From the NCBI RefSeq assembly GCF_902498185.1, contig NZ_CABVIX010000004.1, positions 248,001 to 312,000 of the forward strand: a stretch of 64,000 nucleotides of DNA. Direction: 5' to 3'. Below, in pieces: positions 16,269-24,918 of this stretch. This stretch comes from Pseudomonas fluorescens (GTDB lineage: Bacteria; Pseudomonadota; Gammaproteobacteria; Pseudomonadales; Pseudomonadaceae). Positions within the stretch are counted from its first letter, which is position 1. Each line of letters begins with the position of its first letter. The translations under genes and the position numbers were made by a program. Below the pieces are notes generated by a model. It saw only the letters and a list, made by a program, of their open reading frames with translations, had not been told where the DNA came from and made no database searches.

Positions 16269-17618
16269 TCACACCTGGGGCGGCTTGTTCGCCTCGGCGC
16301 TGGCCAATTCTTCTTCCGGCACATCCCCTTCAGGCTCGGCCTCGGTGTCTTCCGCGGCCACCGGCGTCTGCATCTGGTCCTGCACCACCTGCTCATCGAC
16401 CCGTGGGTCCAGCGCCGCCGACAAGGGCGAGCCCGCGGCCGGCATGGCGACGTGGTGCAGCGGCGCGTCGTCGACCTGGTGCAGCCCGGTAACGGCCTTC
16501 GGCCGGATCCGCCACACCAGCACCAGCGCGAAGAACACGAAGAAGGCGTAGAGCATCTGCGGGCCGAACATCTTCATCAGCACACCGGCCGCCAGCGGGC
16601 CGATGCTCGCGCCCACCCCGTAGGTCACCAGCAGCATCGCCGTCAGCGACACCCGCCGCTCGCCTTCGACGTGGTCATTGGAAAACGCCACGGCCAGTGG
16701 ATACAGGCAAAACTGCAGCAGCGAGATCACGAACCCGATGCCGAACAACAGCTCCAGCGGCACGTTCGGCAACATTGCCAGGGGCAATGCCGCCAAGGCC
16801 AGCCCCACTGCCGCGCTGCGGATCAGCAACGCCCGGTCGAAGCGGTCGGACAGCCAGCCCAGCGGCCACTGCACCACCAGCCCCGCGAAGATGCAGCAGC
16901 CCATGAACAGGCCGACCTGCTCGGTGGTCAGCCCCTGGGTGGTCGCGTACACCGGCGCCAGGCCATAGAACGAGCCGACGATAAGGCCCGACCCGAGCAC
17001 CGTGCTGAGCGATTGCGGCACGCGCTTGATAAAGAACTTCGGCTCCATCGGCGCTGGGTGCAGGGGCGCGGGGTGGATCCGCCGGGTCATCGCCACGGGC
17101 ACCAGGCACAGGGCAAAGCACATCGCCACCAGCATGAGCAATTCCGGCCCCAACCCTGGATGCACCACCAGCACCAGCTGGCCGAGCACCAGGCCCAGGT
17201 AGGACGCGATCATGTAGCCGCTGAACACCGCGCCGCGCTGGCGGGCCTCGGCCTGCTCGTTGAGCCAGCTTTCCAGCACCATGTACTGGCACATCATGCC
17301 CAGGCCGACAATCATTCGCAGCCCGACCCAGGCCGGCAGCCAGTCGGTCATGCCATGGCCCAGCACCGCCGCGCCGACGATGCCGGCGCAGGTGGCATAG
17401 GCGCGGATGTGCCCTACCCGGCCGATCAGCCGGTGGCCGATCTTGCCGCCCAGGGCCAGGCCGAAATAGTTGGCCGCCATCAGGGCGCCCACCCACAGGC
17501 TGTCGACGTTCTCGGCAGCCAGGCGCAGGGCCAGATAGGTGCTGAGCAGACCGGAACCGATCAACATCATCAGGGCGGCGAAATACAGCGAACGAAATGA
17601 CTTCCAGATCTGTCGCAT
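16269..17618 (-). CDS. MFS transporter with acidic C-terminal tail
   Basis: A 449-residue inner-membrane protein with twelve predicted membrane segments (first at residues about 11-31) and the MFS loop motif GGKIGHRLIGRVG after helix 2, with a second copy (GWLSDRFDRALLIR) after helix 8. It resembles the YcaD-type MFS subgroup. Beyond the last helix (about residue 390) is a hydrophilic tail of about 60 residues rich in Glu, Ala and Pro. The substrate cannot be told from sequence. It stands alone, convergent with flgZ, 145 bp from the glutamine-synthetase-family gene on the same strand. Confidence 0.85.
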   Translation of the reverse strand: MRQIWKSFRSLYFAALMMLIGSGLLSTYLALRLAAENVDSLWVGALMAANYFGLALGGKIGHRLIGRVGHIRAYATCAGIVGAAVLGHGMTDWLPAWVGLRMIVGLGMMCQYMVLESWLNEQAEARQRGAVFSGYMIASYLGLVLGQLVLVVHPGLGPELLMLVAMCFALCLVPVAMTRRIHPAPLHPAPMEPKFFIKRVPQSLSTVLGSGLIVGSFYGLAPVYATTQGLTTEQVGLFMGCCIFAGLVVQWPLGWLSDRFDRALLIRSAAVGLALAALPLAMLPNVPLELLFGIGFVISLLQFCLYPLAVAFSNDHVEGERRVSLTAMLLVTYGVGASIGPLAAGVLMKMFGPQMLYAFFVFFALVLVWRIRPKAVTGLHQVDDAPLHHVAMPAAGSPLSAALDPRVDEQVVQDQMQTPVAAEDTEAEPEGDVPEEELASAEANKPPQV

Positions 17619-17763
17619 CAGCGTCCCGAAGGGCTCCTTGGTACAAGTGGAGAACTGCTTGTGAGCATAAGGGCAAAACCCCGGCGATGCAGGTCCCGCG
17701 GTCGAATAAACCCGGCGAAGGGCGCGCCCGGACGGGTTTGCGTCCTTGCCGGCAAAGTCGGCC

Positions 17764-19107
17764 TCAGGCCTGGGCTGCCAGCACGCGGCGTTCCCAAGGC
17801 GTGATCTCGTTGAAGAAATCGGTCAGTTCCAAGGTCTTGGCCGCGACATAGCCTTCGATGAACTCGCCGCCGAACAGTTCCCGCGCCAGCGTGCTGCGTT
17901 TCAGGCGCTCGAGCGCCGCATGCAGGGTGCAGGGCAAGCTCAGGTGATCGGGCACTTCGAATTCGCCCTGAATGGCTGCCGTGGGCATCAGCCGCTGCTC
18001 GATGCCATGCAGCCCGGCGGCCAGGCTCGCGGCGATCGCCAGGTAGGGGTTGGCATCGGCGCCCGGCAAGCGGTTCTCGACCCGGCGCGCTACCGGCGAA
18101 CTGGCCGGAATGCGCAGCCCGGCGGCGCGGTTGTCCTCGGACCAGCAGGCATTGTTGGGCGACGCGTACGGATGGCACAGGCGCTGGTACGAATTGACGT
18201 TCGGCGCGAACAGCGCGGTGAAGTCGGCCATGCAGGCCTGCAGCCCGCCGATAAAGTGATGGAAGGTGTCCGTCGGCCCGCCATCGCAGTCACTGAACAC
18301 ATTTCGGCCGCTGCCGGTTTCCACCAGGCTCTGGTGGATGTGCATCGAACTGCCTGGCGTGCCCGCCAGCGGCTTGGCCATGCACACCACCGTGAGGCCA
18401 TGCTTGAGTGCGACTTCCTTGAGCAGGTGCTTGAACAGGAAGGTCTGGTCGGCCAGCAGCAGCGGGTCGCCGTGCAGCAGGTTGATCTCGAACTGGCTGA
18501 CGCCCATCTCGTGCATGAAGGTGTCGCGCGGCAGGCCGAGTTCGGCCATGCACCGGTAGACCTCGCTGAAAAAGGGCCGCAGGCCATTGTTGGAGCTGAC
18601 GCTGAACGCCGAATGGCCCATTTCGCGCCGGCCGTCCTTGCCCACTGGCGGCTGGAATGCCAGCAACGGGTCGGCGTTTGGCGCGAAGACAAAGAACTCG
18701 AGCTCCGTCGCCACCACCGGCGCCAGGCCCAGCGCCGCGTAGCGGGCGATCACGGTCTTGAGCAGCCCGCGCGTGGACAATCCCGAACGCTCGCCCGTCA
18801 ATTCATTGGCATCGCAGATGGCCAGGGCGCGGGGTTCATCGCTCCATGGCAGGCGGAAGGTCTGTTGCGGGTCGGCCACCAGCGCCAGGTCGCCGTCATC
18901 GCTGCCGTAGAAGCGCGCCGGCGGGTAGCCGCCCATGATGCATTGCAGCAAGACGCCCCGCGCCAGCTGCAGCCGGCGCCCCTCCAGGAAGCCCTCGGCG
19001 GTCATCACCTTGCCACGCGGCACGCCGTTGAGGTCTGGCGTGACGCATTCGATCTCATCAATGCCCCTCAATCGCTCGGCGAATGAATGTTGGCCATTGG
19101 TCGTCAT
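17764..19107 (-). CDS. Glutamine synthetase family protein (gamma-glutamylpolyamine synthetase-like)
   Basis: A 447-residue GS-family ligase; its length and motifs are closer to PuuA-type gamma-glutamylputrescine synthetases and other GS-III-like amine ligases than to the 468-residue GlnA. N-terminal beta-grasp motif VTPDLNGVPRGKVM at about 22-35; catalytic-domain motifs VVATELEFFVF (metal-binding Glu), GVSQFEINLLHGDPL, GSSMHIHQSL, and ENRLPGADANPYLAIAA with the conserved Arg. No adenylylation-loop tyrosine context of GlnA is evident. The amine substrate is not determined. In P. putida KT2440, as I recall, the next gene beyond it is bkdR; here an eight-gene cassette intervenes. Confidence 0.85.
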   Translation of the reverse strand: MTTNGQHSFAERLRGIDEIECVTPDLNGVPRGKVMTAEGFLEGRRLQLARGVLLQCIMGGYPPARFYGSDDGDLALVADPQQTFRLPWSDEPRALAICDANELTGERSGLSTRGLLKTVIARYAALGLAPVVATELEFFVFAPNADPLLAFQPPVGKDGRREMGHSAFSVSSNNGLRPFFSEVYRCMAELGLPRDTFMHEMGVSQFEINLLHGDPLLLADQTFLFKHLLKEVALKHGLTVVCMAKPLAGTPGSSMHIHQSLVETGSGRNVFSDCDGGPTDTFHHFIGGLQACMADFTALFAPNVNSYQRLCHPYASPNNACWSEDNRAAGLRIPASSPVARRVENRLPGADANPYLAIAASLAAGLHGIEQRLMPTAAIQGEFEVPDHLSLPCTLHAALERLKRSTLARELFGGEFIEGYVAAKTLELTDFFNEITPWERRVLAAQA

Positions 19108-19231
19108 GACACTGTCCTTATTGTTTCAGATGCCGTGAACGGCGACAGGCACAACATAGGCTGGAGGGGTTTGAAAGATCAAGGGTATTGCAGTTGCGCC
19201 TGGCCGCTCACCGGCTTACGAAGTTATGGGG

Positions 19232-19858
19232 TCAGGCGCCCGGCAATACGCGCACAGGCGATTCAAACATCGGCGAGTAGAAGGTCATGTCCGCGATACT
19301 GCCGCTGTAGTGGCGCTGCAGGTTCAGATAGCAGTGGACCCCTACCCTCGTCATCCGCGCCAGGCTCGAGTTGGCGCATACCGTCGTAAAGTCCCCTACG
19401 CTGGCGCCCTCTCGAATGGCTACGTTGGCTTCCAGCGTCACGAAGCGGCCCAGTACCACATCTTCGCTAAGCACCACGTTGGGCCTGAGTACGGTATAAG
19501 AGCCCAGAGTCACGTTTGCACCGATCACGCAGCCGCTGGCGACAATCACGTTGTCGCCCAGAACGGCGCTGGGGTCGATATCCGCACGAGGAGATAGTAC
19601 AGAGGCCGGCTCGTAGCCCAAGGCCACGATCTTTTCCTGCAAGGCACGCCGCACATCGTTGATGTAGAACTCGTTGACCGCCACACAGACTTGCCATTGC
19701 CGCGGATCGAAAACGGCAAGGCCAGACAGGTCGAAGTGGTAGTAATCGGTTGACGGTATCGTCAACATCTCGATGCGCCGCTGTGGCCAGGCCTGCTGGG
19801 CGATTGCGTGGATGCCACGCAGTGAACTGTCAGGTCCCAGGACCAACAAGGATTTCAT
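19232..19858 (-). CDS. Hexapeptide-repeat (left-handed beta-helix) protein, NeuD-like
   Basis: A 208-residue protein whose ATG overlaps the Rieske-gene stop (ATGA at 19855-19858). The N-terminal 80 residues look like a NeuD/PglD-type nucleotide-sugar-binding domain (MKSLLVLGPDSSLRGIHAIA; a second patch VAVNEFYINDVRRALQEKI). From about residue 88 come hexapeptide repeats (PSAVLGDNVIVASGCVIGANVTLGSYTVLRPNVVLSEDV). This fold is typical of CoA- or ACP-dependent acyltransferases. It is the last gene of the cassette and the second protein of this type in it, so a second acylation or a structural partner role is possible. Exact substrate unknown. Confidence 0.8.
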   Translation of the reverse strand: MKSLLVLGPDSSLRGIHAIAQQAWPQRRIEMLTIPSTDYYHFDLSGLAVFDPRQWQVCVAVNEFYINDVRRALQEKIVALGYEPASVLSPRADIDPSAVLGDNVIVASGCVIGANVTLGSYTVLRPNVVLSEDVVLGRFVTLEANVAIREGASVGDFTTVCANSSLARMTRVGVHCYLNLQRHYSGSIADMTFYSPMFESPVRVLPGA

Positions 19859-21054
19859 CGTTCGTCCTCTTCGAGCAAACGTTGCATGTACCACTCGCCC
19901 ACCGCTGCCAGCGGTGCCTCATGGTCTCCCATGATGCCTACTGTGGAAGCACTCTTGAGGGCTTTTTGCAGTTCGGTCAGTAAAACGGTGTCTTCGTCGA
20001 TCACGCGCTTTTCGGCGTGATGAATGCCCCACAAGAGATGGGGTTGAGACGGCGTGTCGGGTTTGAGCCGAGAAGTAAACACCCAGGAATGGTATTCAAT
20101 GGTGTCCGCTCCGATGGGTACATACTGCTGAACGTAGAAATGCTCGCCGTGGATAGACCCAAAGTTCACGTTAGGAAATAGATTGCAGGCAAAAAACGCT
20201 CCCATGTCGCAAGGTGATTCCAGCAAGGGAGAGAACCACCGGGGGGCATAGGGCATCGATGAACGTCCGAAGAACGAAATATCCTTCAACTTCACTTTTG
20301 AAGCATGGATCGCCGCAGCGGCCTCGACGCTGAATGTATTTTTGTCAACGGCCTCGACGTCATCCCCTTCGCGGCCCTGAGCAAATAGCAATGAGACAAC
20401 TTCGGCAGGTGCCTCGAACGTCCCATCGCTGGCAAATTGCAGCAGGGGTGCCAGGGTCTGCGGGTGGACAAACTGGGCATGGTTCCAGTCGAGAATGTTC
20501 TCGAAGTTCAGCTTCCAGTTGTAATGATTGACGAACCGGGCATACGACACCTGTGGGGCAAAGTGCGCCGAGCTGCTCGTCAAAACACTCAAAACTTCGC
20601 TTGAGAACTGCTCGGTGATAGGCAGGGGATGTTCGCACAGATTCACGAACACGAAGTTGCCGACCACCTCCAGTGCATAGCGCTGCAGCCTGGCGCCGTC
20701 CTTCTGCTCCTTGCACATGTTATAGATTCCGGCATTCGGGATCCCGCGCACTGCGCCGTCTTCGCGATAGCCCCACCCATGGTAGGGGCAGACCATCTTG
20801 CGCACACCGTGGTCGGCCGTCTGCAACGGCATGCCCCGGTGCGCGCAGGCGTTGCGGAACGCGCGCAGCTCGCCCTTGATGTTCTGCACCAGCACCGGCG
20901 TGCCGCTGAAGTTCCGGGTGATGAAGCTGTCTTCGGCCGCAAGCTGCTGGGTCAATCCGGCCAACAGCCATAACCGCCCAAAGATCGCCCTCTGCTCGCG
21001 ATCGAACCAGTCCTGCTCGGTGTAACAGGCCGGGGGCAAGACCGGCTTGATCAT
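19855..21054 (-). CDS. Rieske [2Fe-2S] non-haem iron oxygenase, terminal component
   Basis: A 399-residue Rieske-type oxygenase. The cluster motif is intact: C70-x-H72 (CAHRG) and C89-x2-H92 (CPYHGW). The mononuclear iron site is visible as D189-x2-H192-x4-H197 within NFENILDWNHAQFVHP, the classic bridging Asp and two His. It should hydroxylate or demethylate a substrate using electrons from a separate reductase, which is not encoded in this window. The ATG overlaps the FkbM stop and its own stop overlaps the next gene, so it is part of the sugar-modification cassette. The closest functional precedent in sugar metabolism is CMP-Neu5Ac hydroxylase, a Rieske protein that hydroxylates an N-acyl group. 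GC is low (about 43% by hand count over 20161-20220). Confidence 0.88.
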   Translation of the reverse strand: MIKPVLPPACYTEQDWFDREQRAIFGRLWLLAGLTQQLAAEDSFITRNFSGTPVLVQNIKGELRAFRNACAHRGMPLQTADHGVRKMVCPYHGWGYREDGAVRGIPNAGIYNMCKEQKDGARLQRYALEVVGNFVFVNLCEHPLPITEQFSSEVLSVLTSSSAHFAPQVSYARFVNHYNWKLNFENILDWNHAQFVHPQTLAPLLQFASDGTFEAPAEVVSLLFAQGREGDDVEAVDKNTFSVEAAAAIHASKVKLKDISFFGRSSMPYAPRWFSPLLESPCDMGAFFACNLFPNVNFGSIHGEHFYVQQYVPIGADTIEYHSWVFTSRLKPDTPSQPHLLWGIHHAEKRVIDEDTVLLTELQKALKSASTVGIMGDHEAPLAAVGEWYMQRLLEEDER

Positions 21055-22226
21055 GAGCGAGCCTCGGCATACAGGATGCTGTCGTAGTAGTAGTACGAGT
21101 GATGGCGAAGGCGTAGCTCGTAGGACGGTTCGATATCATCGAGCAGCTTGACGATGTCCAGCAGGTCATCCGCATAGTGATACCCCGTCACGGCAAGCCT
21201 CGGCCGATGGGTCGAAATCAGCTTGCGCGCACCGCGCAGCACACTGGTCTCATGACCTTCGACGTCCATCTTGATGAATGTCGCGTACTCGACGACATCA
21301 TCCAGCGGCATAGCCTGGATCTCGACATTACCCTCCAGGTCAATCCGGCTGCCCATGGTGCCGGTCTGGGCAAACTTCAGGGTCGAAGGAGCATCGGACA
21401 GCGCCATGTTGTAGGCATGGAAATTGTCGAGGCTGGCGAAATAACCGCGCTTGAGCGCCGCGTGGTTCTGGATGTCCGGCTCGAAGGCATGGATTGCCTT
21501 GTACTGCCAGCGGGTGGCGGTCAGAAACTTGCCGATAGTAGTGCCGACATGGGCGCCCACGTCGACCAGCACTTCCTCGCCGCCCAGCTTGAAAGTATCC
21601 ACCTCGCCAGCCGCATAGGGCGCGAAGTACTCGTTCTCGAGGCTGCACAGCACCGGCAGCACAGCCTTGCGGTCAAGAGTGAAGCGCAGCTTGAGCAAGG
21701 CCGCGAGGGTCTGGATGCTCAGGGGATCGTTGAAGCGCCGGGCCAGTGCCCGGTAATCGTCCAGGCGCTCCAGCGTTGCAGTGCGCATATGCGCGGCAGT
21801 CTGATAAATCACGGGCAACCCGAAGTAGTCGAGTACCGGGATGATGTCCAGCTCTTGCACGCCAGCGCGTTGCGAAGCCTGCGAGAAAAAGCCTGCGGCA
21901 AATACCGAGTTGCCAAGGTTCACCGAAACGCCGCCCTGATGAGAGCGCGCATCGGCAACGAAGCCTTCGGTGCTGAGCACCGGGGATTGAGCGAACGGCT
22001 CCCCACGGCTGGCGAGACCATCATCCACGCAGAAGGTCTCGATGCCCATCTCGGTGAGCCTGTCGGCGAAAATCGCGGCAAAGCTAGCACCCAGGAACGA
22101 GGTAGGGCCCAGCAAATAGACGCGTCTGGCCTGCTTGATGACGTCCACATGGCTGTCATCGAATGCGGTCTCGGCCAATACGGAAATATCTACTTCAAAC
22201 TGGCTCAAGGCCTGATCAAGGTTCAC
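21051..22226 (-). CDS. FkbM family SAM-dependent methyltransferase with N-terminal extension
   Basis: A 391-residue protein. The C-terminal part (about 215-360) is an FkbM methyltransferase: SAM-binding motif EEVLVDVGAHVGTTIGKFL, acidic strand end AIHAFEPD, and the diagnostic FIKMDVEGHETSVLRGA. Residues 1-190 form an extra domain with a Rossmann-like start (RRVYLLGPTSFLGASFAAIF) and a second patch (GLPVIYQTAAHMRTATLERL), unlike minimal FkbM proteins. FkbM enzymes O-methylate sugars and polyketides; here a methylated aminosugar is the likely product. It follows the acyltransferase gene by 9 bp and overlaps the Rieske gene by 4 bp. Confidence 0.87.
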   Translation of the reverse strand: MNLDQALSQFEVDISVLAETAFDDSHVDVIKQARRVYLLGPTSFLGASFAAIFADRLTEMGIETFCVDDGLASRGEPFAQSPVLSTEGFVADARSHQGGVSVNLGNSVFAAGFFSQASQRAGVQELDIIPVLDYFGLPVIYQTAAHMRTATLERLDDYRALARRFNDPLSIQTLAALLKLRFTLDRKAVLPVLCSLENEYFAPYAAGEVDTFKLGGEEVLVDVGAHVGTTIGKFLTATRWQYKAIHAFEPDIQNHAALKRGYFASLDNFHAYNMALSDAPSTLKFAQTGTMGSRIDLEGNVEIQAMPLDDVVEYATFIKMDVEGHETSVLRGARKLISTHRPRLAVTGYHYADDLLDIVKLLDDIEPSYELRLRHHSYYYYDSILYAEARS

Positions 22227-22235
22227 GCTGAATCC

Positions 22236-22874
22236 TCATTTGGAAAATATGGCCCGTGCGGGGTTACCGAACACGGTGACGCCCGCAGGCACGTCCTTTA
22301 CGACAACCGAACCGATGCCAACGGTTGCGCCGTCACCGATGTGGACATCCTTGGCGATGGTGGCGCGCGGATGGATGCTGACCCCGTGCCCGACGGTCAC
22401 ACCACCGGCCAGGAATACCCCAGCACCGAGCATGGCGTGATCGCCGATGGTCACGTCATGCCCCAACACCACATAGGTGTCGATGTAGACACAGCGACCG
22501 ATGACGCTATCGACCGATACCACCGCACCCGGCGTCAGGAACGAACCTGCACCGACGCGTGTGCGAGCACCGATGAAAGCGGTTTCGCAGTAGCTGACAA
22601 GCTCCGCACCCTGCTCCAGCAGGGGGGCGAGCAAGCGCTCGCGCCAGCCTGGATCGCCAACCGCAGGGATGAAAACCTGGTCTGCTTGCACGACATGGTC
22701 GAGCGGGCTACCCAGCACTGGAACCGGAATATCCTCCGGCAAGGTGAGACCTGGCCGCGTGTCGAGAAAACCGGCGAAGGTGTAGCGTTCGCAGAATGCC
22801 GGATCGTTGACCAGGACGTTGTACACCACCCTGCCCAAGCCCCCGGCGCCCACAATGATCAAGTTTTTGCGCAT
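22236..22874 (-). CDS. NeuD/VioB-type sugar N-acyltransferase
   Basis: A 212-residue protein of the NeuD/PglD/VioB family, which transfers acyl groups to the amino group of UDP- or dTDP-linked 4-amino sugars. The N-terminal Rossmann-like domain has the hallmark NLIIVGAGGLGRVVYNVL; from about residue 95 come hexapeptide repeats ending in the typical VVVKDVPAGVTVFGNPARAI. The putative catalytic base is the His in VLGHDVTIG. I start it at 22874, six bases after GGTGGA; an ATG at 22880 overlaps the upstream stop. Its donor may be the acyl group built by the ACP, KAS III and SDR encoded just upstream. Confidence 0.88.
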   Translation of the reverse strand: MRKNLIIVGAGGLGRVVYNVLVNDPAFCERYTFAGFLDTRPGLTLPEDIPVPVLGSPLDHVVQADQVFIPAVGDPGWRERLLAPLLEQGAELVSYCETAFIGARTRVGAGSFLTPGAVVSVDSVIGRCVYIDTYVVLGHDVTIGDHAMLGAGVFLAGGVTVGHGVSIHPRATIAKDVHIGDGATVGIGSVVVKDVPAGVTVFGNPARAIFSK

Positions 22875-22876
22875 GG

Positions 22877-23626
22877 TCATTCCACCGTATGGCCGCCGTC
22901 GAGGACCAGCGCTCTGCCGGTGATCCAGCGACTCGCCTGGGACAGGAAGAAGATCGTGGCATTGGCTACATCTTCTGGCTGGCCGATGCCCAGTGGGTAT
23001 CGGGCCACCGTGGCATCCAGGTTCCCCGTGGTGGCTAGCGCGGCGTCGAGCATGGGCGTCTGGACAAGGCCGGGCGCCAGGCAATTGACCCGTATCTTGC
23101 GAGGCGCAAGCTCTATCGACAAGCTGCGGGCGAGCCCTTCGACAGCGGCTTTGCTCGCAGAGTAGGCTCCCACGCCACGCACGCCGATGTGAGCGGAGAT
23201 CGAGGAAATGAACACAATCGATCCGCCGTTGCGTACTGCCTGGCGAGCGAGCAGATAGCGCGTCAACAGCATCGGCGCAATCACGTTCGTCGCCAGCTGG
23301 CTTTCAATATGCTCGCGGCTGGCCATGCGCAATGGCGACAGGGCAGATATGCCGGCGCTGTGCACCAGACCGTCGATCTTGCCGACCTCCTTGCTCAACG
23401 CATCAACCTGCGCTTCGTCGTTGAGGTCGGCGACCAGCATCCGGTGCGGCGCGCCGCCCAGCTCGTCGAGCAGTGCCTGCAAACGCTCACTGCTGCGCCC
23501 GGTGACCACCAAGGTCGCGCCAGCCCCGGCGCAGCTCAAGGCGATCTGCCGGCCGATGCCCGACGAGGCGCCGGTCACGAGGATGGTTCGCTCGTGCAGG
23601 CCGAAAGCACTCAATACGGTATCCAT
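22877..23626 (-). CDS. SDR oxidoreductase, 3-oxoacyl-ACP reductase-like
   Basis: A 249-residue classical short-chain dehydrogenase/reductase. NAD(P)-binding motif TGASSGIGRQIA and VVTGRSSERL (the Arg favours NADPH); structural NAG-type motif is HSAG; catalytic Ser in VFISSISA and Y-x3-K in YSASKAAVEG; C-terminal end with ITGRALVLDGGHT. FabG-like length and motifs. I use ATG 23626, ten bases after GAGG; another ATG at 23635 overlaps the KAS III stop. Beside KAS III and a dedicated ACP it most likely reduces a short 3-oxoacyl-ACP to the 3-hydroxyacyl form used for N-acylation; acting on a keto-sugar is an alternative. Confidence 0.87.
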   Translation of the reverse strand: MDTVLSAFGLHERTILVTGASSGIGRQIALSCAGAGATLVVTGRSSERLQALLDELGGAPHRMLVADLNDEAQVDALSKEVGKIDGLVHSAGISALSPLRMASREHIESQLATNVIAPMLLTRYLLARQAVRNGGSIVFISSISAHIGVRGVGAYSASKAAVEGLARSLSIELAPRKIRVNCLAPGLVQTPMLDAALATTGNLDATVARYPLGIGQPEDVANATIFFLSQASRWITGRALVLDGGHTVE

Positions 23627-23631
23627 GGCTG

Positions 23632-24672
23632 TCATGCCTCGATCAGTTCGGGGAATCTGGCCCCGCTGATATCGACCAGGCAAGTACCCCAAGACAAGCC
23701 GATGCCAAAGCCGCAAAGCACAACCCGGTTGCTCTGGCCATCGAGCTGTTCACGAATGCGTGCAGTCATGGTGACCGGCAACGAAGCACCGCTGGTGTTA
23801 CCGAAATCACGCAACGTGGACGGGACCTTCTCAACCGGCAACCCGAGCTTCTTGCGGATGGTTTCGTTGATCATGCGGTTGGCCTGATGGAAGATGAAGT
23901 AATCCACCCCATCGATCGGCGCCTGCGCGTAGTCAAGCAACTGGTGTACGGCAGGCGGTACCCGCTGGGTCGAAAAGCTGAGCACCGCCGGTCCGTCAAG
24001 AACCAGATCCACGGCCCGACGCCATTGGTCGTGCTCGCTATGGCGGAACGGAATCAGGTGCTGCGGGCCGACTGGCTCGCGGCTGCCCCCCACAGGCAGG
24101 ATGATTGCCTTGTGGCCGCTGCCGTCGCTGTTGAGGTCGAAATACATCGGCGGCGCTTCGCTGCTGAATTCCAGCGCAGTGGCGGTACCTGCGTCGGAAA
24201 ACAACGGATCGTCCAGCGTACCGGCCTTGTCACCGACCAGCAGCAAACCTTTCTTCACCGCGCCTGAGGCGATCATCGAGCCCAGCAGATGCAAGCCGAA
24301 CGGGTACGCTGAACAGCCCAGGTTCACATCGAAGGCGATGGTCGTGGTGGGCAGGCCCAGGCGGTCCTGGAGGATGATCGCAGTGGCCGGCGCGAGATAA
24401 TCCGGCGACTGCGTTACAACGATGAGCGCATCGATCTCGTCGCGCTGCCACTGCAAGGTGTCGAGCAGCTGTTCGGTGGCTTCGAAGGCCAAGTCGGAGA
24501 AGCACTGCCAGGTTTGCGACAGACGACGGAATTCGATGCCGATGTTGCGTACCAGGCGCTCACGCTCTGGGCGTATCTGCGGCTTGCAGTCCACCAGGTT
24601 TGAGACGATACGCTTGGGTACGCACGATGCCATCCCGGCAAATCGAACGTTCTTCAAGGTGGAAACGCCCAT
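23632..24672 (-). CDS. 3-oxoacyl-ACP synthase III (FabH-like) of the glycan cassette
   Basis: A 346-residue KAS III family condensing enzyme with an intact Cys-His-Asn triad: C120 in VNLGCSAYPFG, H262 in FIFHQANRMI, and N292 in FGNTSGASLPV. FabH-type enzymes condense acetyl-CoA (or another acyl-CoA) with malonyl-ACP, so the expected product is acetoacetyl-ACP or a related short 3-oxoacyl-ACP on the neighbouring ACP. It is 5 bp downstream of the ACP gene and overlaps the SDR region. Residues differ enough from housekeeping FabH (for example RIVSNLVDCKPQIRPERER) that a dedicated secondary role is more likely than fatty-acid initiation. Confidence 0.88.
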   Translation of the reverse strand: MGVSTLKNVRFAGMASCVPKRIVSNLVDCKPQIRPERERLVRNIGIEFRRLSQTWQCFSDLAFEATEQLLDTLQWQRDEIDALIVVTQSPDYLAPATAIILQDRLGLPTTTIAFDVNLGCSAYPFGLHLLGSMIASGAVKKGLLLVGDKAGTLDDPLFSDAGTATALEFSSEAPPMYFDLNSDGSGHKAIILPVGGSREPVGPQHLIPFRHSEHDQWRRAVDLVLDGPAVLSFSTQRVPPAVHQLLDYAQAPIDGVDYFIFHQANRMINETIRKKLGLPVEKVPSTLRDFGNTSGASLPVTMTARIREQLDGQSNRVVLCGFGIGLSWGTCLVDISGARFPELIEA

Positions 24673-24677
24673 TCCGC

Positions 24678-24899
24678 TTACCCCGCCAGCGCGTAGAGGT
24701 CACCAACGGTGACTGCTTTTTCAAGGTGATCACCCGTGATGGTTTTCTTGTATTCCATGTCGAACATCACGATCACGCCCAAGGCTGCCAGCGAATCCCA
24801 CTCGGGAAGGTCGCGCAGGGCAGTTTCCAGGGTGACATCTACCGGCTCCTGAAAATCGGTCGCGGTCAGGAAGTTCTCGATGAATTGTTCGTGGGTCAT
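24678..24899 (-). CDS. Dedicated acyl carrier protein
   Basis: A 73-residue acidic protein with the phosphopantetheine-attachment motif DSL (Ser36, in LPEWDSLAALGVIVMFD). The sequence around the serine and the IVMFDMEYKKTITGDHLEKAVTVGDL tail is typical of stand-alone ACPs in secondary pathways rather than of AcpP. I start it at ATG 24899 since the upstream in-frame ATG at 24980 runs into the aminotransferase gene. It lies between the VioA-like aminotransferase (19 bp) and KAS III (5 bp). Confidence 0.88.
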   Translation of the reverse strand: MTHEQFIENFLTATDFQEPVDVTLETALRDLPEWDSLAALGVIVMFDMEYKKTITGDHLEKAVTVGDLYALAG

Positions 24900-24918
24900 G
24901 TCAAAGCTCTCGCTGTAA

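Noticed and set aside
22236..23084. Longer reading of the acyltransferase starting at 23084
   Set aside because: It would overlap the SDR gene by 200 bp with Arg/Pro-rich residues; ATG 22874 with GGTGGA fits the NeuD family start.
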